A stretch of 64,000 nt of DNA from Streptomyces cyaneogriseus subsp. noncyanogenus (GCF_000931445.1 NZ_CP010849.1:4588001-4652000), one strand, 5' to 3'; numbered from the stretch's first letter, positions 23,912 to 32,733 are shown. Notes: generated by a model from the sequence alone, not told the origin. Numbers and translations: made by a program.

Positions 23912-25306
23912 TCAGGCCCGCTGCCACAGCGCCGGCGTGTTCGGCGGCTCCCAGCCCGTCTGCGCCTGGTGGGCCTGGAGGCAGCGGTAGGAGGCGCCGC
24001 CGTAGGTCACCGTGTCGCCCGCCCGGTAGACGGTGCCGGCCGCCCAGGTGCCGCCGGGCTCGCCCGGGTCACCGGGGTCACCCGGGTCGCCGGGGTCTCC
24101 CGGGCCGCTCGCGTTCGTCCGCAGGGTCAGCCCGTAGGTCTGGAGCAGCGGGTTGATCGGCTGGAAGTACGTCGTGCCGCCGGTGCGGCAGTCGCCCGAG
24201 CCGCCCGAGGTGACGCCCTGGGCCTGGCTGCCGGAGATGTAGGAGCCGCCCGAGTCGCCGGGCTCGGCACAGACCGAGGTGCGGGTGACACCGGTGATGG
24301 TGCCCTCGGGGTAGGTCACGCTGGTGTTGAGCTGCTGGACGGTGCCGCAGTGCCAGCCGGTGGTCGAGCCCGACCGGCACACCGAGGAGCCCACCGGCGC
24401 CTGCGTCGACCCGGCGACCTGCACGTTCTGTCCGCCCGCGCCCTTGACGTACGGGGTCGCGGTCCAGTTGGAGTTGGTCGCCACCCAGGCCATGTCGCGG
24501 CCGGGGAAGGTGGACGCCTGGAAGGTGCCCTGGGCGGCCTGGTTGTAGCCGGTGGTGCTCGTGCCCGCCCGGCCGCAGTGCCCGGCGGTCGCGAAGCCCT
24601 GCTGGGTGCCGCGCGTGATGGGGAAGCCGACCGAGCAGCGCCCGCTGCCGTTCATGTAGTAGGCGTCGCCGCCGCGCAGGTCGTACAGCGGGCGGGGCGT
24701 CTCGGCGGAGGTCCGGACGCGGACGAGAGCGCCGTCGATCCCGGCGGCGGCCAGCAGGGAGCGGGCCGCGGACGGGCGGGCGGCCAGCACCGTCAGGGTG
24801 TTGCCGCGCACGTCGACGTACCGGACGGGGGCCCCGGCGGCAGCGCTCGGGAGGGCCGCCGCCGCCCGGTCCAGGGCGGCCTTGGCCGCGTCCAGCTCGG
24901 CGAGGGAGTGGCGGACGACGGCGGCGTCGGCCCCTTGCGCCTCGATCCGCCGGACGTCGGCGGCGTCGGTGGTCGCGACGGTGAGCGTCTGCGACTCGGC
25001 GCCGCCCACCCAGGCGCCCGCGAAGTCGGCGCCCAGCGCCAGCCGCAGCCGGCCCGCCGTGGCACCGGCCTCCGCCTCGTTGGCCAGACGGCGCTCCGCC
25101 TGCCGGGCGTCGAGGCCCAGGTCGCGCTGGAGGGCGCGCAGCAGGGCGGGCGGGGCGGCGTCGGTGCGCAGGGTCTCGGCGGCCGACCGGGCCGCCGGGT
25201 CCGCGGCCGCCGGGGCGGCGCCCGCGGAGCCGGTGAGGCCGGTCAGGAGCAGCGCGCCCGTCGCGGCCAGAGCGGCGCCCACGGCTCTGGCGTGTGGCTG
25301 GAGCAT
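23912..25306 (-). CDS. Streptogrisin-C-like serine protease with chitin-binding domain
   Basis: 464 residues: signal peptide (about 1-31), alpha-lytic-type propeptide (to about 205), S1 protease domain from DLRGGDAYYMNGSGRCSVGFP with His in TAGHCG (about 243), Asp in RDMAW (about 270) and Ser in GDSGGS (about 350), a GDPGDPGDPGDPGEPG collagen-like linker, and a C-terminal CBM5/12-like domain of about 45 residues (WAAGTVYRAGDTVTYGGASYR, ending TGWEPPNTPALWQRA). This is the streptogrisin C architecture: a secreted, self-activating protease tethered to chitin or another solid polymer. Downstream of the LysR gene in the same direction, 89 bp apart. Confidence 0.92.
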   Translation of the reverse strand: MLQPHARAVGAALAATGALLLTGLTGSAGAAPAAADPAARSAAETLRTDAAPPALLRALQRDLGLDARQAERRLANEAEAGATAGRLRLALGADFAGAWVGGAESQTLTVATTDAADVRRIEAQGADAAVVRHSLAELDAAKAALDRAAAALPSAAAGAPVRYVDVRGNTLTVLAARPSAARSLLAAAGIDGALVRVRTSAETPRPLYDLRGGDAYYMNGSGRCSVGFPITRGTQQGFATAGHCGRAGTSTTGYNQAAQGTFQASTFPGRDMAWVATNSNWTATPYVKGAGGQNVQVAGSTQAPVGSSVCRSGSTTGWHCGTVQQLNTSVTYPEGTITGVTRTSVCAEPGDSGGSYISGSQAQGVTSGGSGDCRTGGTTYFQPINPLLQTYGLTLRTNASGPGDPGDPGDPGDPGEPGGTWAAGTVYRAGDTVTYGGASYRCLQAHQAQTGWEPPNTPALWQRA

Positions 25307-25395
25307 GGGGGATCTCCTCGGTTTCGGTGGTCCCGGCCGATGCCGGTGGGGAGGTGCCGAAACCGTAGGGAGGGGCGGGGGAGCCGGGTAAGCCG

Positions 25396-26376
25396 TCAGA
25401 CGACCCTCTGCGCGGCGTTATGGAACGGCGGCGCGCCGCGCGCCGCCAGCCAGTCGGCGTAGCTGTCGCTGCGCGCCGCCGCGCCCGCGTGGGCGCCGCG
25501 GGCCAGCGCCAGGACGGTGGCCGCGGTGTCCGGCTGCCGCGCCGCGGGGTGCCAGCCCAGCAGATGCCGCCAGGTCAGCGGCGTACCGCTCAGCGGTCTG
25601 GTGGTGATGCCGGGCGTGGCGGGGAACGTCGCGCGGCACAGGCCCACGGCCCGGCCCACCTGCACCAGGTGCGCCAGGGACGCGGTGTCCGTCTCGTACA
25701 TGCGGCGCGGGGTGAACCCGGCGCGGGCGCACGCCGCGCTGAAGCAGTCCCCGAAACAGCCGTCGCCGGGCACGCAGGCCCACTCCTCGTCCGCCAGCTC
25801 CGTCAGCTCCACCTCGCGCCGCCGGGCGAGCGGATGGCCGTCGGGGACCATGACGAAGACGGGGTCGGTGGCGATCTCCCGCCATACGAGGTGCTCGGCG
25901 CCGGGCGGGGCGGCGGAGCCGCAGACCCCCACCAGGGCGAAGTCGATCCGCCCCTCGACGAGCAGGTCGGCCAGCTCCCTCTCCGACCAGGAGGTGCAGG
26001 TCGTCACCTGCGCGTCGGGGGCCACGTCCGCCAGCCGGTCCACCAGCGCGCCGAGCAGCGGGCCGTGGGTGCCGCCCAGGCGGAAGCGGTCCGCGGTGCG
26101 GCGCGGGGTGCGGGCGAACCGGGCCGCCTCCCGCTGGAGTTCGGTGACCGCGGGCAGGACGACGCGGGTGCGCTCCAGCACCAGCTCGCCCAGCGCGGTG
26201 GCCCGTACGCCGTGCCGTCCGCGCTCGAACAGGGCACCGCCGAGCGCCCGTTCGATCCGCTTGAGCTGTGCGCTCAGCGCGGGCTGGGCGAGACCGAGGG
26301 CCGTCGCCGCCCGGGTGAGACTGCCGGCGTCGGCGATGGCCCGGACCGTTCTGAGATGCCGCAACTCCAGCTCCAT
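25396..26376 (-). CDS. LysR-family transcriptional regulator
   Basis: 326 residues. Winged-helix DNA-binding domain at residues 1-60 (LRHLRTVRAIADAGSLTRAA, then LGLAQPALSAQLKRIERALG), followed by a periplasmic-binding-protein-like effector domain. Target unknown. It lies between a methyltransferase gene and the protease gene, all on the minus strand, and has a perfect 22-bp palindrome 36 bp upstream of its start. Confidence 0.9.
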   Translation of the reverse strand: MELELRHLRTVRAIADAGSLTRAATALGLAQPALSAQLKRIERALGGALFERGRHGVRATALGELVLERTRVVLPAVTELQREAARFARTPRRTADRFRLGGTHGPLLGALVDRLADVAPDAQVTTCTSWSERELADLLVEGRIDFALVGVCGSAAPPGAEHLVWREIATDPVFVMVPDGHPLARRREVELTELADEEWACVPGDGCFGDCFSAACARAGFTPRRMYETDTASLAHLVQVGRAVGLCRATFPATPGITTRPLSGTPLTWRHLLGWHPAARQPDTAATVLALARGAHAGAAARSDSYADWLAARGAPPFHNAAQRVV

Positions 26377-26411
26377 GAGGGGAGCTTGCGGCGTGCGGCG
26401 GACGTGGGCAA

Positions 26412-26433
26412 GAGGTTGGTCCGGACCAACCTC
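26412..26433. promoter_or_regulatory. Perfect 22-bp palindrome upstream of the LysR gene
   Basis: Half-site GAGGTTGGTCC followed directly by its reverse complement, with no spacer. It sits 36 bp before the LysR start and 46 bp after the methyltransferase stop. It may be the operator of the regulator, or a terminator for the upstream gene; position and lack of a loop favour an operator. Confidence 0.55.
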
Positions 26434-26478
26434 CTGCCGAGGGCGGCCGCGCGGCGGGCGGTGGTGCGGACGCCGGGG

Positions 26479-27303
26479 TCACGGCTTGCGGGCCACCGCC
26501 ACGTAGGCCCCGCTGTGGACGTCCTCCTGTCCGGCGACCGGCTCGCCGAGCTCCGGGTGCCACTCCTCGGCGGCGACGATGCCCGGGGCGGCCGGTTCGA
26601 GCCCCTCGAAGAAGCGGGCGAACCGGTCCCGGCCGCGCAGGTCCAGGGTGAGCCCGCCCGCCTTGTACATGTCGCGGACCTTCTGCGCGGCCTCCTCCGG
26701 GTGGAAGTCGGGGGTGAGGTGGGACATGATCAGCCAGCTGCCCGGGGCCAGGGCCTCCTTCAGGCGCTCCACCAGCTCGTAGGCGCCGTCGTCGTCGCCG
26801 AGGAAGTGCAGCAGCGCGATCAGGGAGAGCGCCACCGGCCGGTCGAAGTCCAGCACCTTCCGGGCGTGCTCCAGGATGGCCGCGGTGTCGCGGGCGTCGG
26901 CCTGCACGTAGTCGACGGCGCCCTCGGCGGTGCCGTGCAGCAGCGCCTCGGCGTGGGCCAGCACGATCGGGTCGTTGTCGCAGTAGACGACCCGGGCGTC
27001 GGGGGCGACCTCCTGGGCCACCTGGTGCAGGTTGGGCTCGGTGGGGATGCCGGTCCCGATGTCGAGGAACTGGCGGACCCCCTGCCCGGCCACCCAGCGG
27101 GTGGCGCGGTGCATGAAGGCCCGGTTCATCCGCGCCATGACCGGGATGGCCGGCGCGAAGGCCACCAGCTGCCTGCCCAGCTCCTCGTCCACCGGGTAGT
27201 TGTCCTTGCCGCCCAGGAACCAGTCGTACATCCGCGCGGGATGGGGCCGGCCGGTGTCGATGCGCATGCTCCGCACGGGTGTGTCCGCGTTCTGCTGTTC
27301 CAC
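26479..27303 (-). CDS. SAM-dependent methyltransferase, DUF574 family
   Basis: 274 residues. GTG start at 27303 gives MEQQNADTPVRSMRIDTGRPHPARM, preceded by AAGGGGA; the frame is open upstream but without homology. Typical DUF574/Methyltransf_19 signatures: PARMYDWFLGGKDNYPVD, the SAM-binding FLDIGTGIPTEPNLHQVAQ and VVYCDNDPIVLAHAEALL, and the C-terminal EEWHPELGEP. These proteins are abundant in streptomycetes; substrate unknown. Divergent from gdhA. Confidence 0.88.
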   Translation of the reverse strand: MEQQNADTPVRSMRIDTGRPHPARMYDWFLGGKDNYPVDEELGRQLVAFAPAIPVMARMNRAFMHRATRWVAGQGVRQFLDIGTGIPTEPNLHQVAQEVAPDARVVYCDNDPIVLAHAEALLHGTAEGAVDYVQADARDTAAILEHARKVLDFDRPVALSLIALLHFLGDDDGAYELVERLKEALAPGSWLIMSHLTPDFHPEEAAQKVRDMYKAGGLTLDLRGRDRFARFFEGLEPAAPGIVAAEEWHPELGEPVAGQEDVHSGAYVAVARKP

Positions 27304-27491
27304 CTTGATTCCCCTTGCCGCGTAAGGCAGTTGGCCTGTGATCGTTCCGGCCACGATAGCCAGGCCCGGCCGGTACGGGGCGCCGGGCACCCTTTCCGCC
27401 GGAGGGGCCGCGACGCGGGCCGCGCCGTCTCGGTCCGGCCGCCTCCGCGTCTCACATCGCGGACCCTTCGGGCGTAGGTGCTGGCCTCGGC

Positions 27492-27508
27492 GTTTACATG
27501 CGGGTAAC
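27492..27508 (+). promoter_or_regulatory. GlnR-box-like site upstream of gdhA
   Basis: GTTTAC-ATGCGG-GTAAC: two half-sites matching gTnAc-n6-GaAAc at most positions, about 95 bp before the gdhA start. gdhA is a known member of the GlnR nitrogen regulon in streptomycetes. Confidence 0.5.
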
Positions 27509-27600
27509 ACTGAGGCGTCCCGCGCGCGGCAACGGCGCCGAGCGCTGATCGGCTCATCACCGGTTGCGTACCGGTGCCAGCCCTGCCCGAAAGGGGCCCC

Positions 27601-28959
27601 GTGACGACCCGACCCGAGACCCAGGCCCGGCTCGACGCCCTGCGGACGGAGATCGAGCGGCGCAACCCGGCCCAGCCGGAGTTCCACCAGGCGGTGCACG
27701 AGGTACTGGAGACGCTCGCGCCGGTCCTCGCGGCCCGGCCGGAGTACGCGGAGCCGGGGCTCGTCGAGCGGCTGTGCGAGCCCGAGCGGCAGATCATCTT
27801 CCGGGTGCCGTGGCAGGACGACCAGGGACGCGTCCACGTCAACCGCGGGTTCCGGGTGGAGTTCAACAGCGCCCTGGGCCCCTACAAGGGCGGCCTGCGC
27901 TTCCACCCCTCCGTCAACCTCGGGATCATCAAGTTCCTGGGCTTCGAGCAGATCTTCAAGAACGCGCTGACCGGGCTCGGCATAGGCGGCGGCAAGGGCG
28001 GCAGCGACTTCGACCCGCACGGGCGCAGCGACGCGGAGGTCATGCGGTTCTGCCAGTCGTTCATGACGGAGCTGCACCGGCACATCGGCGAGCACACCGA
28101 CGTACCCGCCGGGGACATCGGCGTCGGCGGACGCGAGATCGGCTACCTGTTCGGGCAGTACCGGAGGATCACCAACCGGTGGGAGGCCGGTGTGCTCACC
28201 GGCAAGGGGCTCGGCTGGGGCGGCTCGGCGATCCGGCCCGAGGCGACCGGGTACGGGAACGTGCTCTTCGCGGCGGCCATGCTGCGCGAGCGCGGCGAGG
28301 ACCTGGCGGGACAGGCCGCCGTCGTCTCCGGATCCGGCAACGTCGCGATCTACACCGTCGAGAAGCTGCTCGCCCTGGGGGCCCACCCGCTGACCTGCTC
28401 CGACTCCACCGGGTACGTCGTCGACGACAAGGGGATCGACGTGGAGCTGCTCAAGCAGGTCAAGGAGGTCGAGCGCGGGCGGATCGGCACCTACGCGGAG
28501 CGCCGCGGAAGCTCGGCGCGGTTCGTGCCCGGCGGACGCGTGTGGGAGGTGCCGGCCGACGTGGCCCTGCCGTCCGCCACCCAGAACGAGCTGGACGAGA
28601 AGGACGCGGCCACGCTGGTCCGCAACGGCGTGAAGGCGGTCTCCGAGGGCGCGAACATGCCCACCACGCCCGAGGCCGTCCACCTGTTCCAGCGGGCCGG
28701 CGTGGCGTTCGGGCCGGGCAAGGCCGCCAACGCGGGCGGCGTCGCGGTCAGCGCCCTGGAGATGGCGCAGAACCACGCCCGTACGCCGTGGTCCGCGGCC
28801 CGCGTCGAGGAGGAGCTGGCGCGGATCATGAACGACATCCACACCACCTGCCACGAGACCGCCGAGCGCTACGGCGCCCCCGGCGACTACGTGACCGGCG
28901 CCAACATCGCCGGATTCGAACGGGTGGCCGACGCCATGCTCGCCCAGGGCGTCATCTGA
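27601..28959 (+). CDS. gdhA: NADP-type glutamate dehydrogenase
   Basis: 452 residues, normal for hexameric GDH. GTG at 27601 chosen because GAAAGGGG precedes it and MTTRPETQARLDALRTEI fits the family; an ATG at 27574 is unlikely. Contains the substrate-binding and catalytic blocks GPYKGGLRFHPSVNLGIIKF and GIGGGKGGSDFDP, and the nucleotide-binding AVVSGSGNVAIYTVEKL. Assimilates ammonia onto 2-oxoglutarate when nitrogen is plentiful. Divergent from the DUF574 gene across 297 bp, which holds a GlnR-like site. Confidence 0.95.
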   Translation: MTTRPETQARLDALRTEIERRNPAQPEFHQAVHEVLETLAPVLAARPEYAEPGLVERLCEPERQIIFRVPWQDDQGRVHVNRGFRVEFNSALGPYKGGLRFHPSVNLGIIKFLGFEQIFKNALTGLGIGGGKGGSDFDPHGRSDAEVMRFCQSFMTELHRHIGEHTDVPAGDIGVGGREIGYLFGQYRRITNRWEAGVLTGKGLGWGGSAIRPEATGYGNVLFAAAMLRERGEDLAGQAAVVSGSGNVAIYTVEKLLALGAHPLTCSDSTGYVVDDKGIDVELLKQVKEVERGRIGTYAERRGSSARFVPGGRVWEVPADVALPSATQNELDEKDAATLVRNGVKAVSEGANMPTTPEAVHLFQRAGVAFGPGKAANAGGVAVSALEMAQNHARTPWSAARVEEELARIMNDIHTTCHETAERYGAPGDYVTGANIAGFERVADAMLAQGVI

Positions 28960-28984
28960 CGGCCCGCGCCCCCGACGCGCCGCC

Positions 28985-29018
28985 GCGCCCGGCTCCGGGG
29001 CCCCCAGGCCGGGCGCGC
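28985..29018 (+). terminator. Putative terminator after gdhA
   Basis: CGCGCCCGGC / GCCGGGCGCG 10-bp stem with a loop of about 14 nt, 26 bp after the gdhA stop; no T tract. Confidence 0.6.
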
Positions 29019-29052
29019 GGCACGCCCGGGCAGCGGGCCGCCGGTCCCCGGT

Positions 29053-29080
29053 TTGACCTACGTCACCCCCGGGGTAATCT
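29053..29080 (+). promoter_or_regulatory. Putative promoter of the S10 operon
   Basis: -35 TTGACC (29053-29058), 16-bp spacer, -10 TAATCT (29075-29080). It gives a leader of about 360 nt before rpsJ. A second candidate, TTGGCG (29092) with CAGACT (29117-29122), lies just downstream. No coding frame is visible in the leader, which contains several small hairpins. Confidence 0.6.
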
Positions 29081-29363
29081 CTTCGGCTCGATTGGCGTCC
29101 GTCGTGCCCCGTATGGCAGACTAGCCGAGTTGCTCGGTCGAGTGTTGATGCTGCGCGCCTCCCGCCGGGAGGACCGGAAGCGAGTCCCACGGTACTCGTC
29201 AACCCCGTGTGGGTTGGAAGTACGGGAATCTTCCGGGAAGCGTGGGCGCGGCACCGACCAGGCACCCGGTGGGCCTCTCGCCCCCGGCTCGCGGTACCGG
29301 CAGGGCCGTGTCAATCCCGCAGGGATGGTGTTCGGACAAGGGACATCTGTGTCAGCGGGAGTG

Positions 29364-29416
29364 CGACACGCCCGACCGCGTGGGTCGGAGCGAGGGCAGC
29401 AGACTCCGGGTTCCAG
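29364..29416 (+). promoter_or_regulatory. rpsJ leader hairpin shared with the rpsL leader
   Basis: Same element as at 10506-10541: CGACAC, then stem CCGACC/GGTCGG with loop GCGTG (29372-29388), and a GTTCCAG at 29410-29416 after a slightly longer spacer. It ends 32 bp before the rpsJ start. Confidence 0.5.
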
Positions 29417-29448
29417 AGCGTGAGAAGAGACAGGACTACGAAGTAGCC

Positions 29449-29757
29449 ATGGCGGGACAGAAGATCCGCATCCGGCTCAAGGCCTACGACCACGAGGTCA
29501 TCGACTCTTCGGCGAAGAAGATCGTCGAGACGGTGACCCGTACCGGTGCGTCGGTCGCGGGCCCGGTGCCGCTGCCCACTGAGAAGAACGTGTACTGCGT
29601 CATCAAGTCGCCGCACAAGTACAAGGACTCGCGCGAGCACTTCGAGATGCGCACGCACAAGCGCCTGATCGACATCCTCGACCCGACCCCCAAGACCGTT
29701 GACTCTCTGATGCGACTCGACCTCCCGGCCGGTGTCGACATCGAGATCAAGCTCTGA
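29449..29757 (+). CDS. rpsJ: 30S ribosomal protein S10 (NusE)
   Basis: 102 residues. ATG at 29449 gives MAGQKIRIRLKAYDHEVIDSS; the frame is open upstream but not homologous. S10 is a 30S head protein that also pairs with NusB in antitermination. First gene of the S10 cluster; 17 bp before rplC. Confidence 0.98.
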   Translation: MAGQKIRIRLKAYDHEVIDSSAKKIVETVTRTGASVAGPVPLPTEKNVYCVIKSPHKYKDSREHFEMRTHKRLIDILDPTPKTVDSLMRLDLPAGVDIEIKL

Positions 29758-29774
29758 GGCCGGTGATCTGAAAG

Positions 29775-30419
29775 ATGGCTAAGCAGATCAAGGGCATCCT
29801 GGGCGAGAAGCTCGGCATGACGCAGGTCTGGGACGAGAACAACCGTGTCGTCCCCGTGACCGTCGTCAAGGCCGGCCCGAACGTCGTGACCCAGGTCCGT
29901 ACCAACGACGTCGACGGCTACGAGTCCGTCCAGATCGCCTTCGGCGAGATCGACCCGCGCAAGGTGAACAAGCCCCTCAAGGGCCACTTCGCCAAGGCCG
30001 ACGTCACCCCCCGTCGCCACCTCGTCGAGATCCGCACGTCGGATGCCTCCGAGTACACGCTCGGCCAGGAGATCACCGCTGAGGTGTTCGAGGCCGGCGT
30101 CAAGGTCGACGTGACCGGCAAGAGCAAGGGCAAGGGCTTCGCCGGTGTCATGAAGCGCCACAACTTCCGTGGCCTCGGCGCCGGGCACGGCACCCAGCGC
30201 AAGCACCGCTCGCCCGGTTCCATCGGTGGCTGCGCCACCCCGGGCCGCGTGTTCAAGGGCCTCCGCATGGCGGGTCGCATGGGCAACGAGCGGGTCACCA
30301 CCCAGAACCTGACCGTCCACGCCGTTGACGCGGAGAAGGGTCTGCTGCTCATCAAGGGCGCGGTTCCCGGTCCGAACGGCGGCCTCGTCCTGGTCCGCAC
30401 CGCGGCCAAGGGGGCCTGA
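29775..30419 (+). CDS. rplC: 50S ribosomal protein L3
   Basis: 214 residues. MAKQIKGILGEKLGMTQVWD start and the basic loop FRGLGAGHGTQRKHRSPGSI that reaches toward the peptidyl transferase centre are visible. Preceded by CTGAAAG; 8 bp before rplD. Confidence 0.98.
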   Translation: MAKQIKGILGEKLGMTQVWDENNRVVPVTVVKAGPNVVTQVRTNDVDGYESVQIAFGEIDPRKVNKPLKGHFAKADVTPRRHLVEIRTSDASEYTLGQEITAEVFEAGVKVDVTGKSKGKGFAGVMKRHNFRGLGAGHGTQRKHRSPGSIGGCATPGRVFKGLRMAGRMGNERVTTQNLTVHAVDAEKGLLLIKGAVPGPNGGLVLVRTAAKGA

Positions 30420-30427
30420 GGTAACCG

Positions 30428-31087
30428 ATGAGCACTGTTGACATCCTTTCGCCGGCGGGCGACAAGGCCGGGTCCGTCGAGCTCCCCGCGGAGATCTTCG
30501 GCGTCGAGAAGGTCAGCGTCCCGCTGATCCACCAGGTCGTCGTCGCGCAGCTGGCCGCTGCCCGCCAGGGCACGCACAAGACCAAGACCCGCGGTGAAGT
30601 CCGTGGTGGTGGCAAGAAGCCGTACCGCCAGAAGGGCACCGGCCGCGCCCGTCAGGGCTCGACCCGCGCGCCGCAGTTCGCCGGTGGTGGCGTCGTGCAC
30701 GGTCCCGTGCCGCGCGACTACTCGCAGCGGACCCCGAAGAAGATGAAGGCTGCGGCCCTGCGCCACGCCCTCACCGACCGGGCCCGCCACAACCGCATCC
30801 ACGTCGTCACCGGCGTGGTCGAGGGCGAGACCCCCTCCACGAAGGCCGCCAAGAGCCTGTTCGGCAAGATCAGCGAGCGCAAGAACCTGCTCCTGGTCGT
30901 CGACCGCTCCGACGAGGCCGCGTGGCTGTCCGCCCGCAACCTGCCCCAGGTCCACATCCTGGAGCCGGGCCAGCTCAACACGTACGACGTTCTCGTCTCG
31001 GACGACGTGGTCTTCACCAAGGCCGCTTTCGAGTCCTTCGTCGCCGGCCCGAACAAGGCCAACGACACCGAAGGGAGCGAGGCCTGA
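30428..31087 (+). CDS. rplD: 50S ribosomal protein L4
   Basis: 219 residues. The exit-tunnel loop region is visible as GTHKTKTRGEVRGGGKKPYR followed by QKGTGRARQGSTRAPQFAGG. In E. coli L4 represses the S10 operon; whether it does so here, through the long rpsJ leader, is not known. Its TGA overlaps the rplW ATG (TGATG). Confidence 0.98.
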   Translation: MSTVDILSPAGDKAGSVELPAEIFGVEKVSVPLIHQVVVAQLAAARQGTHKTKTRGEVRGGGKKPYRQKGTGRARQGSTRAPQFAGGGVVHGPVPRDYSQRTPKKMKAAALRHALTDRARHNRIHVVTGVVEGETPSTKAAKSLFGKISERKNLLLVVDRSDEAAWLSARNLPQVHILEPGQLNTYDVLVSDDVVFTKAAFESFVAGPNKANDTEGSEA

Positions 31088-31506
31088 TGGCTACCCGTCA
31101 CCCCTCCATCGCCTCGAAGGCCGCCAAGGCCGCCAAGGAGGCGCGCGTCAAGAAGGCGCGTCGCCACGCCACCGAGGGCAAGAACACCGTTGTCACCCCG
31201 GCGAGCAAGGCGTACACGGACCCCCGTGACGTGCTGCTCAAGCCGGTCGTGTCGGAGAAGAGCTACGCGCTCATCGACGAGAACAAGTACACGTTCCTCG
31301 TCGACCCGCGTGCCAACAAGACCCAGATCAAGGAGGCCGTCCAGTCGGTCTTCTCGGTCAAGGTCACCGGCGTGAACACGATCAACCGCGTCGGCAAGCG
31401 CAAGCGGACCCGCACCGGCTTCGGCCAGCGCGCCGCCACCAAGCGCGCGATCGTGACCCTCGCTGAGGGCGACCGTATCGACATCTTCGGCGGTCCGACC
31501 GCGTAA
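31087..31506 (+). CDS. rplW: 50S ribosomal protein L23 with N-terminal extension
   Basis: 139 residues, against about 95-100 in E. coli. The L23 core starts at DPRDVLLKPVVSEKSYALID; before it is a Lys/Ala-rich extension of about 45 residues (HPSIASKAAKAAKEARVKKA), a known actinomycete trait. L23 is the docking site for SRP and trigger factor at the tunnel exit, so the extension lies near those factors. Overlaps rplD by one base. Confidence 0.97.
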   Translation: MATRHPSIASKAAKAAKEARVKKARRHATEGKNTVVTPASKAYTDPRDVLLKPVVSEKSYALIDENKYTFLVDPRANKTQIKEAVQSVFSVKVTGVNTINRVGKRKRTRTGFGQRAATKRAIVTLAEGDRIDIFGGPTA

Positions 31507-31557
31507 GCGGTCGGGATCGTCCAGATTTCGGAAATCACTTCCGAGGACTGAGAGACA

Positions 31558-32394
31558 ATGGGTATCCGCAAGTACAAGCCGACGACTCCTGGCCGTCGTG
31601 GCGCCAGCGTCGCCGACTTCGTCGAGGTCACGCGGTCCACGCCGGAGAAGTCGCTGGTCCGCCCGCTGCACAGCAAGGGCGGCCGTAACAACGCCGGTCG
31701 TGTGACCGTGCGCCACCAGGGTGGCGGACACAAGCGCGCCTACCGCGTGATCGACTTCCGTCGTCACGACAAGGACGGCGTGCCGGCGAAGGTCGCGCAC
31801 ATCGAGTACGACCCCAACCGCACCGCGCGCATCGCGCTGCTGCACTACGCCGACGGCGAGAAGCGCTACATCCTCGCGCCGCGCGGCCTGCAGCAGGGCG
31901 ACCGCATCGAGAACGGTCCCGGGGCCGACATCAAGCCGGGCAACAACCTTGCCCTGCGCAACATCCCGGTCGGTACGACGCTGCACGCCATCGAGCTGCG
32001 TCCGGGCGGCGGCGCGAAGTTCGCCCGCTCCGCCGGCGCCTCCGTGCAGCTGCTCGCGAAGGAGGGCGCCTACGCCCACCTGCGCATGCCGTCCGGTGAG
32101 ATCCGCCTGGTCGACGTCCGCTGCCGCGCCACCGTCGGCGAGGTCGGCAACGCCGAGCAGAGCAACATCAACTGGGGCAAGGCGGGCCGCAAGCGGTGGC
32201 TGGGCGTTCGCCCGACCGTCCGTGGTGTGGTCATGAACCCGGTTGACCACCCGCACGGTGGTGGTGAGGGCCGGACCTCCGGTGGTCGTCACCCCGTGTC
32301 TCCGTGGGGCAAGAAGGAAGGCCGTACTCGTTCGCCCAAGAAGGCGTCGAACAAGTACATCGTCCGCCGCCGCAAGACGAACAAGAAGCGCTAA
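31558..32394 (+). CDS. rplB: 50S ribosomal protein L2
   Basis: 278 residues. MGIRKYKPTTPGRRGASVAD start; the C-terminal MNPVDHPHGGGEGRTSGGRH block near the peptidyl transferase centre includes the conserved His. GAGGACTGAGAGA precedes the ATG; 12 bp before rpsS. Confidence 0.98.
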   Translation: MGIRKYKPTTPGRRGASVADFVEVTRSTPEKSLVRPLHSKGGRNNAGRVTVRHQGGGHKRAYRVIDFRRHDKDGVPAKVAHIEYDPNRTARIALLHYADGEKRYILAPRGLQQGDRIENGPGADIKPGNNLALRNIPVGTTLHAIELRPGGGAKFARSAGASVQLLAKEGAYAHLRMPSGEIRLVDVRCRATVGEVGNAEQSNINWGKAGRKRWLGVRPTVRGVVMNPVDHPHGGGEGRTSGGRHPVSPWGKKEGRTRSPKKASNKYIVRRRKTNKKR

Positions 32395-32406
32395 GGACGG
32401 GTTGAG

Positions 32407-32688
32407 ATGCCTCGTAGCTTGAAGAAGGGGCCCTTCGTCGACGACCACCTGATGAAGAAGGTGGACGCCCAGAACGAAGCGGGCACCAAGAACGTCATCA
32501 AGACCTGGTCCCGTCGCTCGATGATCGTCCCGGCGATGCTGGGCCACACGATCGCGGTGCACAACGGCAAGACCCACATCCCGGTGTTTGTCACCGAGTC
32601 GATGGTCGGCCACAAGCTCGGCGAGTTCTCGCCGACCCGCACCTTCCGGGGCCACGTCAAGGAAGACCGGAAGTCGAAGCGCCGCTAA
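32407..32688 (+). CDS. rpsS: 30S ribosomal protein S19
   Basis: 93 residues. MPRSLKKGPFVDDHLMKKVD, then WSRRSMIVPAMLGHTIAVHN, is the standard family pattern. Forms the 30S head with S13. 45 bp before rplV. Confidence 0.98.
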   Translation: MPRSLKKGPFVDDHLMKKVDAQNEAGTKNVIKTWSRRSMIVPAMLGHTIAVHNGKTHIPVFVTESMVGHKLGEFSPTRTFRGHVKEDRKSKRR

Positions 32689-32733
32689 CCGGCGGGGTGC
32701 AAACGACCAATGACAAACACTGAAGGGACAACC

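Noticed and set aside
24060..24110. Tandem repeat as a possible CRISPR or mobile-element end
   Set aside because: It is in frame and encodes the GDPGDP linker of the secreted protease.
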